Shown here: positions 50,769 through 60,202 of the stretch, piece by piece
How positions within the stretch are numbered: the first letter of the stretch is position 1
Layout: each line of letters opens with the position of its first letter
Assembly (NCBI GenBank): GCA_963697205.1
Contig: CAVONB010000015.1
Coordinates: 186,001-250,000, forward strand
DNA length: 64,000 nucleotides
Source: CAVONB01 sp963697205
GTDB lineage: Bacteria > Pseudomonadota > Alphaproteobacteria > Rhizobiales > Hyphomicrobiaceae
Direction: 5' to 3'
Program-made: the position numbers and the translations under genes
Notes under the pieces: generated by a model
What the model was told of the DNA's origin: nothing
The model's database searches: none
What the model saw: only the letters and a program-made list of their open reading frames with translations

Positions 50769-51980
50769 TCAGATTTTCAAGCGGGACCAGTCTTGAAGCC
50801 GGCGGGCGGCCTCGGCCATGTCGGCCGTTGTGCCCGCGTAAGAGAAGCGTACGAAGCGGTGGCCGCGGGTGGCGTCGAAATCGGTGCCCGGGGTGGCTGC
50901 GACGCCGGTTTCCTCGAGCATTTGGCGGGTGAACGTCAAGGCGTCGTCCGTGTAGCGGGAGACGTCGCAATAAAGGTAGAACGCGCCATCGGCGGGAACG
51001 ATGCGATCGATGCCGGCCTTGGGTAGCTCGTCGAGAAGCAAGGTTCGGTTGGCGCGGTAGACGGCGCGGTTCGCCTCCAGCTCCCCGGTGGCGTCGAAAG
51101 CACCGAGGGCTGCGATCTGCGACACCGCGGGCGGCGAAATATAGAGGTTCTGGGCCAGGCGCTCGACCGGGCGGACGAGGTCGTGAGGCACGATCATCCA
51201 GCCGACCCGCCAGCCGGTCATCGAAAAATACTTCGAGAACGAGTTGATGACGACGACGTCGTCGGAATAGCGCAACGCCGTCTCGGCCGGGGTCTCGTAG
51301 GTGAGCCCGTGATAGATCTCGTCGGAGATGAAGGGGATGCCGGCGGCCCGGCAGGCCTCGACTATGGCGCGCAGGCGGTCGGGCGTCAGCATCGTGCCGG
51401 TCGGGTTGGAGGGGCTTGCGATCAAGAGGCCAGCCGCGCCCTCGCGGGCGGCTTTGGCTACGTCGTCGGCAGTGGGCATCCAACGCGTGTCCGGTCCGGT
51501 TTCGATCAGCGTGGAGCGGCAGCCAAGTGCCTGCAGGATGTGGCGATAGCAGGGATATCCCGGCGAGGGCAGCGCGACGGTGGCGCCTGTTTCGAACAGC
51601 GCGAGGAACGCGAGCACGAAGGCGGCCGAGGAACCGTTCGTCACCACAACGCGCGCGGGGTCGACGTCGATGCCGTACCAATCGCGGTAGTGGCGCGCGA
51701 TACGCTCGCGCAGGGCCGGCATGCCGAGGGCGACCGTGTAGCCCAGCGGCTCGCGGTCGATGGCGCGCCTGACGGCGTCTCGTGCCGCTTCGGGCGCGGC
51801 GGTCCCGGGCTGGCCGACCTCCATGTGGATGACGCGATGGCCGGCTGCCTCGCGTCGTGCGGCTGCCTCCATCACGTCCATGACGATGAACGGCGCGATG
51901 TCGCCGCGCGCGCAGACGGTGAGGGCGGGCGCGATCCGGCTGAGCGCCACGCCGGCCTTTGGATCGGTGTCGGTCGTCAC
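50769..51980 (-). CDS. Class I/II PLP aminotransferase
   Basis: 403 residues with the fold type I PLP scaffold. PLP lysine is in NSFSKYFSMTGWRVGW (about residue 245-260), the substrate-binding region includes SPSNPTGTML and FISDEIYHGLTYE, and a C-terminal Arg for carboxylate lies in RFVRFSYAG. It resembles aspartate/tyrosine-type aminotransferases with unknown specificity. The frame opens to 52106, but GTG at 51980, preceded by GAGGAA, begins at family-like length (MTTDTDPK). Confidence 0.9.
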   Translation of the reverse strand: MTTDTDPKAGVALSRIAPALTVCARGDIAPFIVMDVMEAAARREAAGHRVIHMEVGQPGTAAPEAARDAVRRAIDREPLGYTVALGMPALRERIARHYRDWYGIDVDPARVVVTNGSSAAFVLAFLALFETGATVALPSPGYPCYRHILQALGCRSTLIETGPDTRWMPTADDVAKAAREGAAGLLIASPSNPTGTMLTPDRLRAIVEACRAAGIPFISDEIYHGLTYETPAETALRYSDDVVVINSFSKYFSMTGWRVGWMIVPHDLVRPVERLAQNLYISPPAVSQIAALGAFDATGELEANRAVYRANRTLLLDELPKAGIDRIVPADGAFYLYCDVSRYTDDALTFTRQMLEETGVAATPGTDFDATRGHRFVRFSYAGTTADMAEAARRLQDWSRLKI

Positions 51981-52298
51981 TGCGGTTTCCTCGCGGGTCA
52001 GGGTCGGGCGGCGCCAGCCTGGGGACCGGTTTGCGGCTTGCCGCCGCGACGGGTGCCATGGTGTCGCCCCAATGCGGCTGGCTTCATGGCGGCTGAGGTG
52101 CGGCACGCCGATGCGCTTCGCTGGCGGGAGGGCTTATAGCCGACATCCGCGGCGGGGAACCAGTTGCTCGTCGGGCAGTTGCTCGCGATTGTCGGCGGTT
52201 CGCGGAGAGACCAGTCCCGCGTCTTCACGTCTTCGCGTGGTCGCATTGACGGCAGGCGACGTGCCGCCTAGGGTCCAGCGAAAGGGGCGGAGGGGGTC
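51981..52298. other. Divergent intergenic region
   Basis: 318 bases between the leftward aminotransferase and the rightward M48 gene. A plausible promoter for the rightward gene is TTGACG (52246-52251) and TAGGGT (52269-52274) at exactly 17 bases, about 24 bases before the GTG. I see no RNA gene, repeat or convincing ORF otherwise; the aminotransferase frame runs on without family-like sequence. Confidence 0.4.
52246..52274 (+). promoter_or_regulatory. Possible promoter of the M48 protease gene
   Basis: TTGACG and TAGGGT hexamers with 17-base spacing; the -10 keeps the conserved T-A-...-T. Transcription would start near 52281, with GGAGG at the ribosome position just before the GTG at 52299. 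Confidence 0.45.
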
Positions 52299-53753
52299 GT
52301 GAGACAAAGTCCGCAGCGCGAAAAATCAATGACATTACAATCCACTACCTGTGTCCTGGGGCGCGCGAAACGCGCCTTTTCGGAGGCTGTGGGCCTGTTC
52401 GCGATCGCCGCGGTCGCCCTGACCGGCGCCGTGGTGGCGCCGACGCGAGCCGATGCTCAGGGCATCCCGCTGATCCGCGATACGGAGATCGAGAACCTGC
52501 TCGCCGACTATGCGCGGCCCATCTTCAGGGTTGCCGGACTCGGCGGCGGGCGAATCACGATGCGGATCGTGCGCAGCGACGTGTTCAACGCGTTCGTGCT
52601 CGACGGCCGCAACGTGTTCATCCACACGGGCACGCTGGCGCAGGCGGACACGCCAAACGAGGTGATCGGCGTCGTCGCGCACGAGGCGGGCCATATCGCG
52701 GGCGGGCATCTCGCCTCGCTGCGCGCGCGCATCGCCAAGGACCAGACGCGCGCGCTGTTGATGCAGCTGCTCGGCATCGGACTGATGGTCGCGGGCGGCG
52801 TGTCGGGCGGCGACGGCGGCCGGGATATCGGCAGCGCGGGACAGGGCGTGATGATGGGCGGCACCGAGGTGGTGATGCGCTCGCTGCTGGCGGAACGCCG
52901 CAGCCAGGAGTCGGCGGCCGATCAGGCGGGCCTGCGTTATCTCAACGCGACGCGGCAGTCCGGCCGGGGCATGCTGGCGACGTTCGAGCGCTTTGCGCAG
53001 CAGGAATATATCTCGGACGCGCACAAGGACGTCTTCGCGCGCTCGCACCCCGTGGCCAGCGATCGACTGGCGCGGTTGCGCAATCTGGTCGAGTCCAGCC
53101 CGCATTTCGGCAACAAGGACGATGCGACGCTGCAGCTTCGGCACGATTTGATGCGCGCGAAATTATCGGGCTACCTGGAACGGCCGACGATCGTTTTCAA
53201 TCGATATCCGACGACGGATACGTCGATGCCGGCGCGCTATGCGCGTGCGATCGCGCATTTCTTTCGCGGTGGTAGCGCGGCGTTGCCGAACGCCCTGGCC
53301 GAGATCGACGGCCTCGTGCGGGCGGCGCCGAGCAACCCCTATTTCCAGGAGCTGAAGGGCGATCTGCTGACGCGTGCGGGGCGATCGCGGGAGGCAATCA
53401 CGCCCTTACGCCAAGCGCTGAAGATGCTGCCGGGCGCCAGCCTGATCCAGGTGCAGCTTGCCAGCGCCCTGTTGCAGACCGAGACCAAGGAGGCCGTGGC
53501 CGAGGCGGTCACATTGTTGCGTAAGTCTCTGACGGACGACGATAATCCCCAGGCCTTCCGGCTCCTTGCCAATGCCTATTACAAGCAGGGCCGGGAGCCG
53601 CAGGCGAACGCGGCGACCGCGCAGGCCTCGTTTCTGGAGGGCAACCTCAAGCAGGCTCAAATCTTCGCGAAGCGCGCCCAGCAAGGCTTGACGAAGGGGT
53701 CGCCCGAATGGATCAAGGCGGACGATATCATCAAGTACAAGCCGCAGGGCTAG
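52299..53753 (+). CDS. Periplasmic M48 metalloprotease with TPR-like tail
   Basis: A 484-residue BepA/YfgC-like protein. A signal peptide (hydrophobic core about residues 30-45, ending near ADAQG) leads to a protease domain with HEAGH at 128-132 and the third zinc ligand E204 in SQESAADQAGL. The C-terminal half is helical with TPR-like repeats (AIAHFFRGGSAALPNALAEI, REAITPLRQALKML). In E. coli BepA assists outer-membrane protein assembly. The GTG at 52299 has GGAGGG in the ideal place; an internal ATG at 52329 is possible. Confidence 0.92.
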   Translation: MRQSPQREKSMTLQSTTCVLGRAKRAFSEAVGLFAIAAVALTGAVVAPTRADAQGIPLIRDTEIENLLADYARPIFRVAGLGGGRITMRIVRSDVFNAFVLDGRNVFIHTGTLAQADTPNEVIGVVAHEAGHIAGGHLASLRARIAKDQTRALLMQLLGIGLMVAGGVSGGDGGRDIGSAGQGVMMGGTEVVMRSLLAERRSQESAADQAGLRYLNATRQSGRGMLATFERFAQQEYISDAHKDVFARSHPVASDRLARLRNLVESSPHFGNKDDATLQLRHDLMRAKLSGYLERPTIVFNRYPTTDTSMPARYARAIAHFFRGGSAALPNALAEIDGLVRAAPSNPYFQELKGDLLTRAGRSREAITPLRQALKMLPGASLIQVQLASALLQTETKEAVAEAVTLLRKSLTDDDNPQAFRLLANAYYKQGREPQANAATAQASFLEGNLKQAQIFAKRAQQGLTKGSPEWIKADDIIKYKPQG

Positions 53754-53763
53754 ACTGAATAAG

Positions 53764-53810
53764 CCCCGCGGTGTCTTGCATTGGATGCCGCTGCGGGTAT
53801 CCCCGCGGGG
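53764..53810 (+). terminator. Possible terminator after the protease gene
   Basis: CCCCGCGG (53764-53771) and CCGCGGGG (53803-53810) form an 8-bp stem around a 31-base loop between the protease and DsbA genes. No U-run follows, so this is a weak call. Confidence 0.35.
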
Positions 53811-53873
53811 TGACTGGATTTGTTTGAAGCGACGGGCCATATCGAGCCGACCCGTCTCAACCGGAGAACGACG

Positions 53874-54749
53874 ATGGCCCTTTCCGACCGCCAGCCGCCT
53901 TCGCTGCTGGCCGCGCTGACAAATCGCAAGGGTGCGCTGGTCGCGGCACCGGCCGCACTGGCACTCGGCGCGCTGTTGACGCTGGCGGTGCCGACACCTG
54001 CACAAACCCAGAGTGGCGGGGGCCAGAGCGGCGGGGTGGCACCGGCCGCGTCGGGGCCGTCTCCTTTCTCGGACGACCAGAAGTCGGCCATCGAGCAGAT
54101 CATCAAGAACTACCTGCTGACCAATCCTGAAGTGATGGTCGACGTCCAGCAGGCGCTCGAGAGCAAGATGGAGAAGATCAACGCCGAGAAGGCGAAGGTC
54201 GCGATTCAGAGCAACGCCAGCGAGATTTACCGGCGAGCCGATGCGCCGACGGTCGGCAACCTGAAGGGCGACGTGACGATCGTCGAGTTCTTCGACTACA
54301 ACTGCGGTTACTGCAAACGCGGCTTCGGGGATCTGGCCAAGCTGATCGAGAGCGATAGCAAGGTGAAGGTGATCATGAAGGAGCTGCCGATCCTGTCGAA
54401 AGGATCGGAGGAAGCCGCGCGTGTCGCCATCGCCGCCAAGGCACAGGGCAAGTACTGGGAGTTCCACAAGGCGCTGATCACATCGCGGGGGCAAGCCAAC
54501 GAGGCCAGTGCGCTCAAGATTGCCGAGAAGCTGGGGCTCGACATGGCCAAACTCAAGGTGGACATGGCTAGCGAAACGACCAAGAGCGAGATTGCGACGG
54601 TGCGCCAGCTGGCCCAGAAGATGGGCATTCAAGGGACGCCGCATTTCCTTGTAGGTGAACATGCCATTCCTGGTGCGCCAGAGAACCTGTTCGAGACGCT
54701 GACCCAGCTCGTTGCGCAGGTGCGCAAGGAGGGTTGCAAGGTGTGCTGA
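53874..54749 (+). CDS. DsbA-family thiol-disulfide oxidoreductase
   Basis: 291 residues with a signal sequence (hydrophobic core to about residue 45), a linker with a helical Gln/Lys-rich stretch (about 65-115), and a DsbA-type thioredoxin domain with CGYC at 144-147 (FDYNCGYCKRG) and the cis-Pro GTPHFLVG segment. It should introduce or shuffle disulfides in periplasmic proteins. The long helical insertion before the domain is typical of the alphaproteobacterial ScsC/DsbA-like type. The ATG at 53874 is preferred over one at 53820. Confidence 0.9.
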   Translation: MALSDRQPPSLLAALTNRKGALVAAPAALALGALLTLAVPTPAQTQSGGGQSGGVAPAASGPSPFSDDQKSAIEQIIKNYLLTNPEVMVDVQQALESKMEKINAEKAKVAIQSNASEIYRRADAPTVGNLKGDVTIVEFFDYNCGYCKRGFGDLAKLIESDSKVKVIMKELPILSKGSEEAARVAIAAKAQGKYWEFHKALITSRGQANEASALKIAEKLGLDMAKLKVDMASETTKSEIATVRQLAQKMGIQGTPHFLVGEHAIPGAPENLFETLTQLVAQVRKEGCKVC

Positions 54750-55126
54750 GGCAGAGGCACCGGTCGGGCCCCGCCTGACGGGATGACTACTAGAAATTGC
54801 CAAGCGCCGCCCCGGGTCGATCGGTGGCGGCGCTTGGCGTTTGTGGGTTTCCCGCGGGCGCCCGACCCCTGCTGAAGGCGAGCTTTCGCAGGTGCAAAAA
54901 AGCTGCTACATGCGCGATCGTTTCGTGGATTGCCGCATCCCGGCCCGAGCCTTGCGGCGCTATCGTGGTTCGCGCCGGCCGCAGGTCGACGGGTCTTGGT
55001 TGGCGGGCCGTGGCTGGCGGGTGGTCTGCGCGAAATGACTCCTTGGACGCCGGGACGGCGGCTAAGACCATGCCCAGGACCAGTGAAGCGCGACGCTCCG
55101 CGGCTTCCAGCAAGGGACGACACCCG
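54750..55126. other. 377-base gap with terminator and acc promoter region
   Basis: The gap between the DsbA gene and accB holds a strong terminator (54799-54838) and then the accB promoter. An A-run (about 54897-54902) within GCAAAAAAGCTGCTACATGC resembles a promoter region, but no good hexamer pair was fixed. In many Rhizobiales aroQ lies here; no aroQ remnant is visible. Confidence 0.4.
54799..54838 (+). terminator. Terminator after the DsbA gene
   Basis: A perfect 13-bp stem (GCCAAGCGCCGCC / GGCGGCGCTTGGC) around a 14-base loop is followed by GTTTGTGGGTTT. It separates the protease-dsbA and acc transcripts. Confidence 0.8.
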
Positions 55127-55609
55127 ATGACGGCGAAGGACCGGCCGGACAAGCCGAGTGCCGAAAAGATCCTGATCCGGGAGCTTGCCGAGCTTCTGGC
55201 GGAAACCGGATTGACCGAGATCGAGATCGAGAAGGCGGGACTGAAGGTTCGCGTCGCGCGTCAGATTCAGATCGCGGCGTCGGCGCCGATGGTCGCGGCG
55301 CCTGCGTCCATGCCGACGTCGGTTGCGCCGGCCGCCTCGTCGTCTGCCGCGGCCAAGGCAGATCCGGCCAATCATCCCGGCGCGGTGAAGTCGCCCATGG
55401 TGGGGACGGCCTATTGCTCGCCGGAGCCTGGCGCGCCGCCGTTCGTTGAGGTCGGCGGGCGTGTGTCGCAGGGGCAGACCCTGCTGATCATCGAGGCAAT
55501 GAAGACGATGAACCACATTCCCGCGCCCCGGTCGGGAACGGTGACGGCCGTGCTGGTCGAAAACGGCCAGCCGGTAGAATTCGGGGAACCTTTGGTGGTG
55601 ATCGAGTGA
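55127..55609 (+). CDS. accB: Biotin carboxyl carrier protein of acetyl-CoA carboxylase
   Basis: 160 residues. The N-terminus (LIRELAELLAETGLTEIEIE) is the usual dimerisation helix pair; an Ala/Pro/Ser-rich hinge follows (about 56-87), then the lipoyl/biotinyl domain with the biotinylated Lys in EAMKTMN (about K126). AccB carries the carboxyl-biotin between AccC and AccD/AccA for malonyl-CoA synthesis. It is directly upstream of accC (47 bases), the usual accBC operon. AccA and AccD are not here. Confidence 0.96.
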   Translation: MTAKDRPDKPSAEKILIRELAELLAETGLTEIEIEKAGLKVRVARQIQIAASAPMVAAPASMPTSVAPAASSSAAAKADPANHPGAVKSPMVGTAYCSPEPGAPPFVEVGGRVSQGQTLLIIEAMKTMNHIPAPRSGTVTAVLVENGQPVEFGEPLVVIE

Positions 55610-55655
55610 ATTTCACCGTCCCGCCGCCATCGGGCGGGGGCAGGAAGACGAGCGC

Positions 55656-57035
55656 ATGTTCGACAAGGTGCTGATCGCCAACCGGGGTGAGATCGCGTTG
55701 CGCGTCCTGCGCGCGTGCAAGGAACTGGGTATCGCCACCGTCGCGGTGCACTCCACCGCCGATGCCGATGCCATGCATGTCCGTCTCGCCGACGAGAGCG
55801 TTTGCATCGGTCCACCGCCGGCGTCGGAAAGCTATCTCAACATTCCGCGGCTGCTGGCTGCGTGCGAGATCACCGGCGCGGAGGCGGTGCATCCCGGTTA
55901 CGGCTTCCTGTCGGAGAACGCCCGGTTCGCTGAGATCCTGGAGGAGCACGGCATCGCCTTCATCGGCCCGACCTCGGAGCACATCCGGATCATGGGCGAC
56001 AAGATCCAGGCCAAAGAGACGGCCAAGCTGCTGGGCATTCCCGTCGTGCCGGGCTCGGACGGGGCGATCAATACCGAGGCGGAAGCGGTGGCTGTGGCCA
56101 AGCGCATGGGCTTCCCGGTGCTGATCAAGGCGGCGTCGGGCGGTGGCGGCCGCGGTATGAAGGTCGCGCATACGCAGGACGAATTGCGGGTCGCGCTGTC
56201 GACGGCGCGCGCGGAGGCCAAGGCGGCGTTCGGCGACGACAGTGTCTACATGGAGAAATACCTGCAGAAGCCGCGGCACATCGAGATCCAGGTGTTCGGC
56301 GACGGGCGGGGGAATGCGGTCTATCTCGGCGAGCGGGATTGCTCGCTGCAGCGGCGGCACCAGAAGGTGCTCGAGGAGGCGCCGTCGCCGGCGCTCAACG
56401 ACGTGCAGCGCCGCCAGATCGGCGAAGTCGTCGCGAATGCCATGCGCAAGCTGAAGTATCGCGGCGCGGGCACGGTGGAGTTTCTCTACGAGGACGGGCA
56501 GTTCTATTTCATCGAGATGAACACGCGGCTACAGGTCGAGCATCCTGTGACCGAGATGATCACCGGCCTGGACCTCGTGCTGGAGCAGATCCGCGTCGCG
56601 TCCGGCGGACAATTGACGTTCCGCCAGGAAGACATTGTATTGTCGGGGCACGCCATCGAGTGCCGCATCAACGCGGAGAATGCGCGGACCTTCCGGCCGT
56701 CTCCGGGCAAGATCACGTACTGGCATCCGCCGGGCGGGCTGGGCGTTCGCGTCGACAGCGGCGTCTACCAGGGCTACACGATCCCGCCCTACTACGACAG
56801 CCTGATCGGCAAGCTGATCGTGCACGGCAAGACGCGCAACGAGTGCCTGATGCGGTTGCGCCGGTGCCTCTCCGAGTTCGTGATCGATGGCATCGAGACG
56901 ACCATCCCGCTGTTCGAGGACTTGTTGCGCCAGTCCGACATCGTCGATGGCATGTACGACATCCACTGGCTGGAGAAGTTTCTCGCCCAAGGTGCGCCGA
57001 TCGGCGAAGCCAAGGCCAAGGCCGCAAAGGCGTAA
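55656..57035 (+). CDS. accC: Biotin carboxylase of acetyl-CoA carboxylase
   Basis: 459 residues with the ATP-grasp biotin carboxylase fold: KVLIANRGEIALRVLRACKE at the N-terminus, GGGGRGMKVAH ATP-binding Gly loop (about 163-172), EKYLQKPRHIEIQVFGDGRG, and RDCSLQRRHQKVLEEAPSPA. It carboxylates the biotin of AccB using ATP and bicarbonate. It ends at residue 459, typical for AccC without a fused carrier. Co-transcribed with accB. Confidence 0.98.
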   Translation: MFDKVLIANRGEIALRVLRACKELGIATVAVHSTADADAMHVRLADESVCIGPPPASESYLNIPRLLAACEITGAEAVHPGYGFLSENARFAEILEEHGIAFIGPTSEHIRIMGDKIQAKETAKLLGIPVVPGSDGAINTEAEAVAVAKRMGFPVLIKAASGGGGRGMKVAHTQDELRVALSTARAEAKAAFGDDSVYMEKYLQKPRHIEIQVFGDGRGNAVYLGERDCSLQRRHQKVLEEAPSPALNDVQRRQIGEVVANAMRKLKYRGAGTVEFLYEDGQFYFIEMNTRLQVEHPVTEMITGLDLVLEQIRVASGGQLTFRQEDIVLSGHAIECRINAENARTFRPSPGKITYWHPPGGLGVRVDSGVYQGYTIPPYYDSLIGKLIVHGKTRNECLMRLRRCLSEFVIDGIETTIPLFEDLLRQSDIVDGMYDIHWLEKFLAQGAPIGEAKAKAAKA

Positions 57036-57191
57036 GGGCTGCCGCGCGGGTGTGGCGCGCGGGCATCCGTCCGTGACATTCCGGTTCAGCTCTAGGTTCG
57101 CGTCTGTGCGAACATGCTGCTAGTCTTGCGGCATTTGAAGGCGCGGACGGGTCCTTATCGGGCAGCAGCGCCAACAGCTGGGGGCTGTGCG

Positions 57192-59525
57192 GTGCCAGTG
57201 TTTCTTTTCGGTGCGATACGGCGTGGCGCTTGCCTCCGAAACAGACCTGCGATCGTTCCATGGATGGTGGTCGCGCTGTTGTCGCTGTCGTGGCTGGCGA
57301 TCTGGCCGGGGTCCGGGCGGGCGCAGTCTTCTCTCGAACCCGATACGATCGCTGTCTTCCTTAGCTCCGATTTCGACGGTTGCTATGTGCCGGGCGTCGT
57401 GCGCGCGATCCGTCAGTTCACGCAGGAAGCGGCCGACGGCATCAACGCGCGCGCGGGCCGCAAAGCCCGGCCGCTGCGGGTGCGCTTCTTCGACGACGAG
57501 GATGATGCCGACAAGACGGTCGCAGCGATGGAGACGGCGCTGGCTGATCCGACGCTGGTCGCGATGATCGGCATTCCCAGCTCGACGCGCGGCAAGGCCG
57601 TGTTCGACCGTCACGGCGCGGCGATCCGTGCCATGGGCGTGCCGTTCGTGACGGAGATCTCGCTGAACTCGATCTTTGCCGATCAGCCGAGCGTTTTCAC
57701 GATGGCCAGCTCGGTCGACAACGAGGTGGCGGTGCTGAAAGCGTTCATCGCGGCGCGGAGCTTTCAGCGGCCGGCCTTCGTGGGACTTGCGCAGGATCTT
57801 TATACGGGTGCGCTCGGTGACGGTCTCAATGCGTCCGGATCCGGTCCGGCACTCGTCGCCGATCACCGCATTCCCATCATCGACTACAAGATGGCGCCGG
57901 GGCAGGCGGATTCGGCGATCGCGGACCTCAAGGCGAAGAAGCCCGATGTGATCGTGCTGGGGCTGGGCAGCGGACCGGGCGCGGCATTCGTGGAGGAGCT
58001 CGACGCTGTGGGGATCGACGCGCCCGTATTTGTCGTGCTCGGCCGCATCACGCGGCTTCTGGGGCGCACGGACTCGCTCGAAGCCAAGCGCGCCTTCTAC
58101 CAGTTCGGCTGGGACGGCGTGCCCAACGCCTACAATGAGCGGCTTCGCCGGCGCATCTGGGAGGCCGGCGAAGGCAACTGGATTTTCGAGGACAAGCCCG
58201 CGGTGCTGCCGGCAGCGGAGTGGGCGCGGCGCGGCTGCAAGACGCGCGAGCCGGATATCCGCAGCGTGATGGACGACAAGAATCGGCGGGCGATCGGGCG
58301 CGGCGCGCAGTATCGCGACATGCTGACGCTGATTGCGGAGGCGGCCGCGCGCGGGCCCGAGCGCGCGTCGCGCGAGGAGCGTCGTCGTCTCATCGCGCAG
58401 GAGATCGTCGGCCATGTGCAGAGCCGGCGGATGCATCACGGCTGGTGGCAGGACTGGTCGTTCACGCCGCAGCGCGCGTCGGCCGCCGACACGCTGATCA
58501 TCGAACGGGCGCCGGGAAGCACCGACATCGTGCTGGCGCCGGCGCAGTATGTGCGTGTGGCGGGGCAACTTGAGGCGCGGCCTGTCGTCTACATCAGCCT
58601 GGACCTGATCTCGATCGCGCGCATCGACACCAATGACCGCAGCTTCGATGCAGAGTTCTATCTGTCGTTTCGCAGCGGGGCGAAAGACATCGACATCGAG
58701 AGCATCGAGTTCACGAACGCCTATCGCGCGCAGACCGGGCGCGACAAGCTCGTGAGCTGGCGACAGATCCATGGTGGGCAGGAAAGCTCGAGCTTTCCGA
58801 GTGGGATCAAGCTCTATCGCGTGTCCGGAAAATTCAATTTCGAGCCGGAGCTCGGGCGCTATCCGTTCGACACACAGCGGCTGTCGATCTCGTTCCAGCC
58901 GTCGAGTGCGGCCCGTCCGTTTCTGATCCAGCCGCCGAGCGCGCGTAGCGTCACGGCGCCGTTCACGATCGACGGATGGGCGGCGCGCGAAGGCTATGTC
59001 GGATCGGACCAGGATATCATTCCGACACTCGACAATCTGGTCAGCACGAAGCGGCTCGTGCCGTTCTACAAGTTCAACTACACATGGGTCGTTACGCGGA
59101 ATGCGACCGACTACTATCTGCGCGTCGTCGTGCCGCTCGGCTTCATCCTACTGGTCACTTATTTCTCGGTGTTTCTCGGCTTCCAGCGGTTCGATTCGAT
59201 CATCGCGATCCAAGTCACGGCGCTGCTATCGGCCATTGCGCTCTATCTCGCGCTGCCGAAGGTCGATTCCGATCAGGCGACGTTGTCCGACAAGGTTTTC
59301 ATGATCACCTATGCGTTGGTTAGCTTGATGATCGGGCTGTCGGTGCTCAAGGATTGGGGACGCGTCGCCAAGCATACCTTCGTTCGCCGCAGCGTCTGGC
59401 TCGTGCAGAGCGTCGTCTATCCCGCGGTGGCGATTGGGATGATGAGCTATCTGATCTCGGGTCCGCAGTTCATGGCGGAGTGGAGCCAGCGGATGTTGGC
59501 TCATATACGCATGCTGGTCGGGTGA
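57192..59525 (+). CDS. Periplasmic binding protein / pentameric ligand-gated ion channel fusion
   Basis: About 777 residues from GTG 57192 (GGGGG ribosome site); the frame opens at 57114. A secretion signal (charged RRGACLRNR, core to about 42) is followed by a type-1 periplasmic binding fold of the branched-chain amino-acid class (about 51-370, TIAVFLSSDFDG, MIGIPSSTRGKAVF). From about 464 comes a pLGIC extracellular domain: ISLDLISIARIDTNDRSFDA, loop ELGRYPFDTQRLSISF (about 552-567), the Cys-loop equivalent without cysteines. Four helices follow: TM1 about 640-662, TM2 666-688 (pore), a conserved LP after TM2, TM3 699-719, TM4 734-757. The ligand is unknown; channels of this family open on ligand binding. 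Confidence 0.9.
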   Translation: MPVFLFGAIRRGACLRNRPAIVPWMVVALLSLSWLAIWPGSGRAQSSLEPDTIAVFLSSDFDGCYVPGVVRAIRQFTQEAADGINARAGRKARPLRVRFFDDEDDADKTVAAMETALADPTLVAMIGIPSSTRGKAVFDRHGAAIRAMGVPFVTEISLNSIFADQPSVFTMASSVDNEVAVLKAFIAARSFQRPAFVGLAQDLYTGALGDGLNASGSGPALVADHRIPIIDYKMAPGQADSAIADLKAKKPDVIVLGLGSGPGAAFVEELDAVGIDAPVFVVLGRITRLLGRTDSLEAKRAFYQFGWDGVPNAYNERLRRRIWEAGEGNWIFEDKPAVLPAAEWARRGCKTREPDIRSVMDDKNRRAIGRGAQYRDMLTLIAEAAARGPERASREERRRLIAQEIVGHVQSRRMHHGWWQDWSFTPQRASAADTLIIERAPGSTDIVLAPAQYVRVAGQLEARPVVYISLDLISIARIDTNDRSFDAEFYLSFRSGAKDIDIESIEFTNAYRAQTGRDKLVSWRQIHGGQESSSFPSGIKLYRVSGKFNFEPELGRYPFDTQRLSISFQPSSAARPFLIQPPSARSVTAPFTIDGWAAREGYVGSDQDIIPTLDNLVSTKRLVPFYKFNYTWVVTRNATDYYLRVVVPLGFILLVTYFSVFLGFQRFDSIIAIQVTALLSAIALYLALPKVDSDQATLSDKVFMITYALVSLMIGLSVLKDWGRVAKHTFVRRSVWLVQSVVYPAVAIGMMSYLISGPQFMAEWSQRMLAHIRMLVG

Positions 59526-59581
59526 GGCGGATCGCACAGCACCGGCCCGTGCCGGCGATCGCCTTATCGCTCAGTGCGATA

Positions 59582-60202
59582 CTAGACCAGTACGGCATTG
59601 AAGCTGATGGATATGCGGTCCTCGCTCGCCATGTTGGTGGGCACTTCGTGGCGTAGCCAGCTTTCCCACAACAACAGCGAGCCGGGACTCGGCTGCATGG
59701 AGACGAACGGCCGGTTGTGAGCGGTGGCGGACGACTTGCGCGGCGGTGCGGCCATCATCATCGCCATGCGCGGGTCCTCGAAGCGGATCGCGCTCGCGCC
59801 CGGGGGCACGTCGATATAGAGCGTGCCGGAGAAGATGCTGTTGGTGTGAATGTGGCCGGTGTGCGCGCCGCCGGGCTCGAGGATGTTGATCCAGATGGAA
59901 TCGACCTCGGGCCTTAGGCCGCGCATGTCGAAGTCGACGGCGGCGGCAAACTCTTTCAGGTGCGGGACGAGCCTGGCGACGAGTTCGGCGAATGCGGGCT
60001 CGCGGGCAGGCAAATCGTCGATCGAGGCGTAGGATGTGTAGCCCTTGTAGCCGGCGTCGTCGGCCCACCGCTGGCCCTTGGTGTCGGTCTGGGCAACGGC
60101 GCGACAGGCTGTGCGCAGCGTGTCGAGAAACGGCTTGGGGCGCTGGCCGGCGAGCTTGGCCCGGTAGATGGTGGTCGCGAACACATGGTCGAAGGTGGTC
60201 AT
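59582..60202 (-). CDS. Putative 2OG-Fe(II) oxygenase
   Basis: 206 residues of the TIGR02466-like double-stranded beta-helix oxygenase group. Iron ligands fit GHIHTNSIFSGTLYIDVP (H and nearby residues, about 116-133) and a distal His with Arg in SWLRHEVPTNMASEDRISIS. Activity would hydroxylate an unknown substrate using 2-oxoglutarate. The upstream open frame to 61174 is a shadow of the opposite gene; the ATG at 60202 starts MTTFDHVFATTIYRA at family length. It converges with the ion channel gene. Confidence 0.87.
   Translation of the reverse strand: MTTFDHVFATTIYRAKLAGQRPKPFLDTLRTACRAVAQTDTKGQRWADDAGYKGYTSYASIDDLPAREPAFAELVARLVPHLKEFAAAVDFDMRGLRPEVDSIWINILEPGGAHTGHIHTNSIFSGTLYIDVPPGASAIRFEDPRMAMMMAAPPRKSSATAHNRPFVSMQPSPGSLLLWESWLRHEVPTNMASEDRISISFNAVLV

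Noticed and set aside
57120..58772. Leftward 550-codon frame opposite the ion-channel gene
   Set aside because: Arg/His/Asp-rich shadow; the plus-strand frame shows a signal peptide, binding domain and channel.
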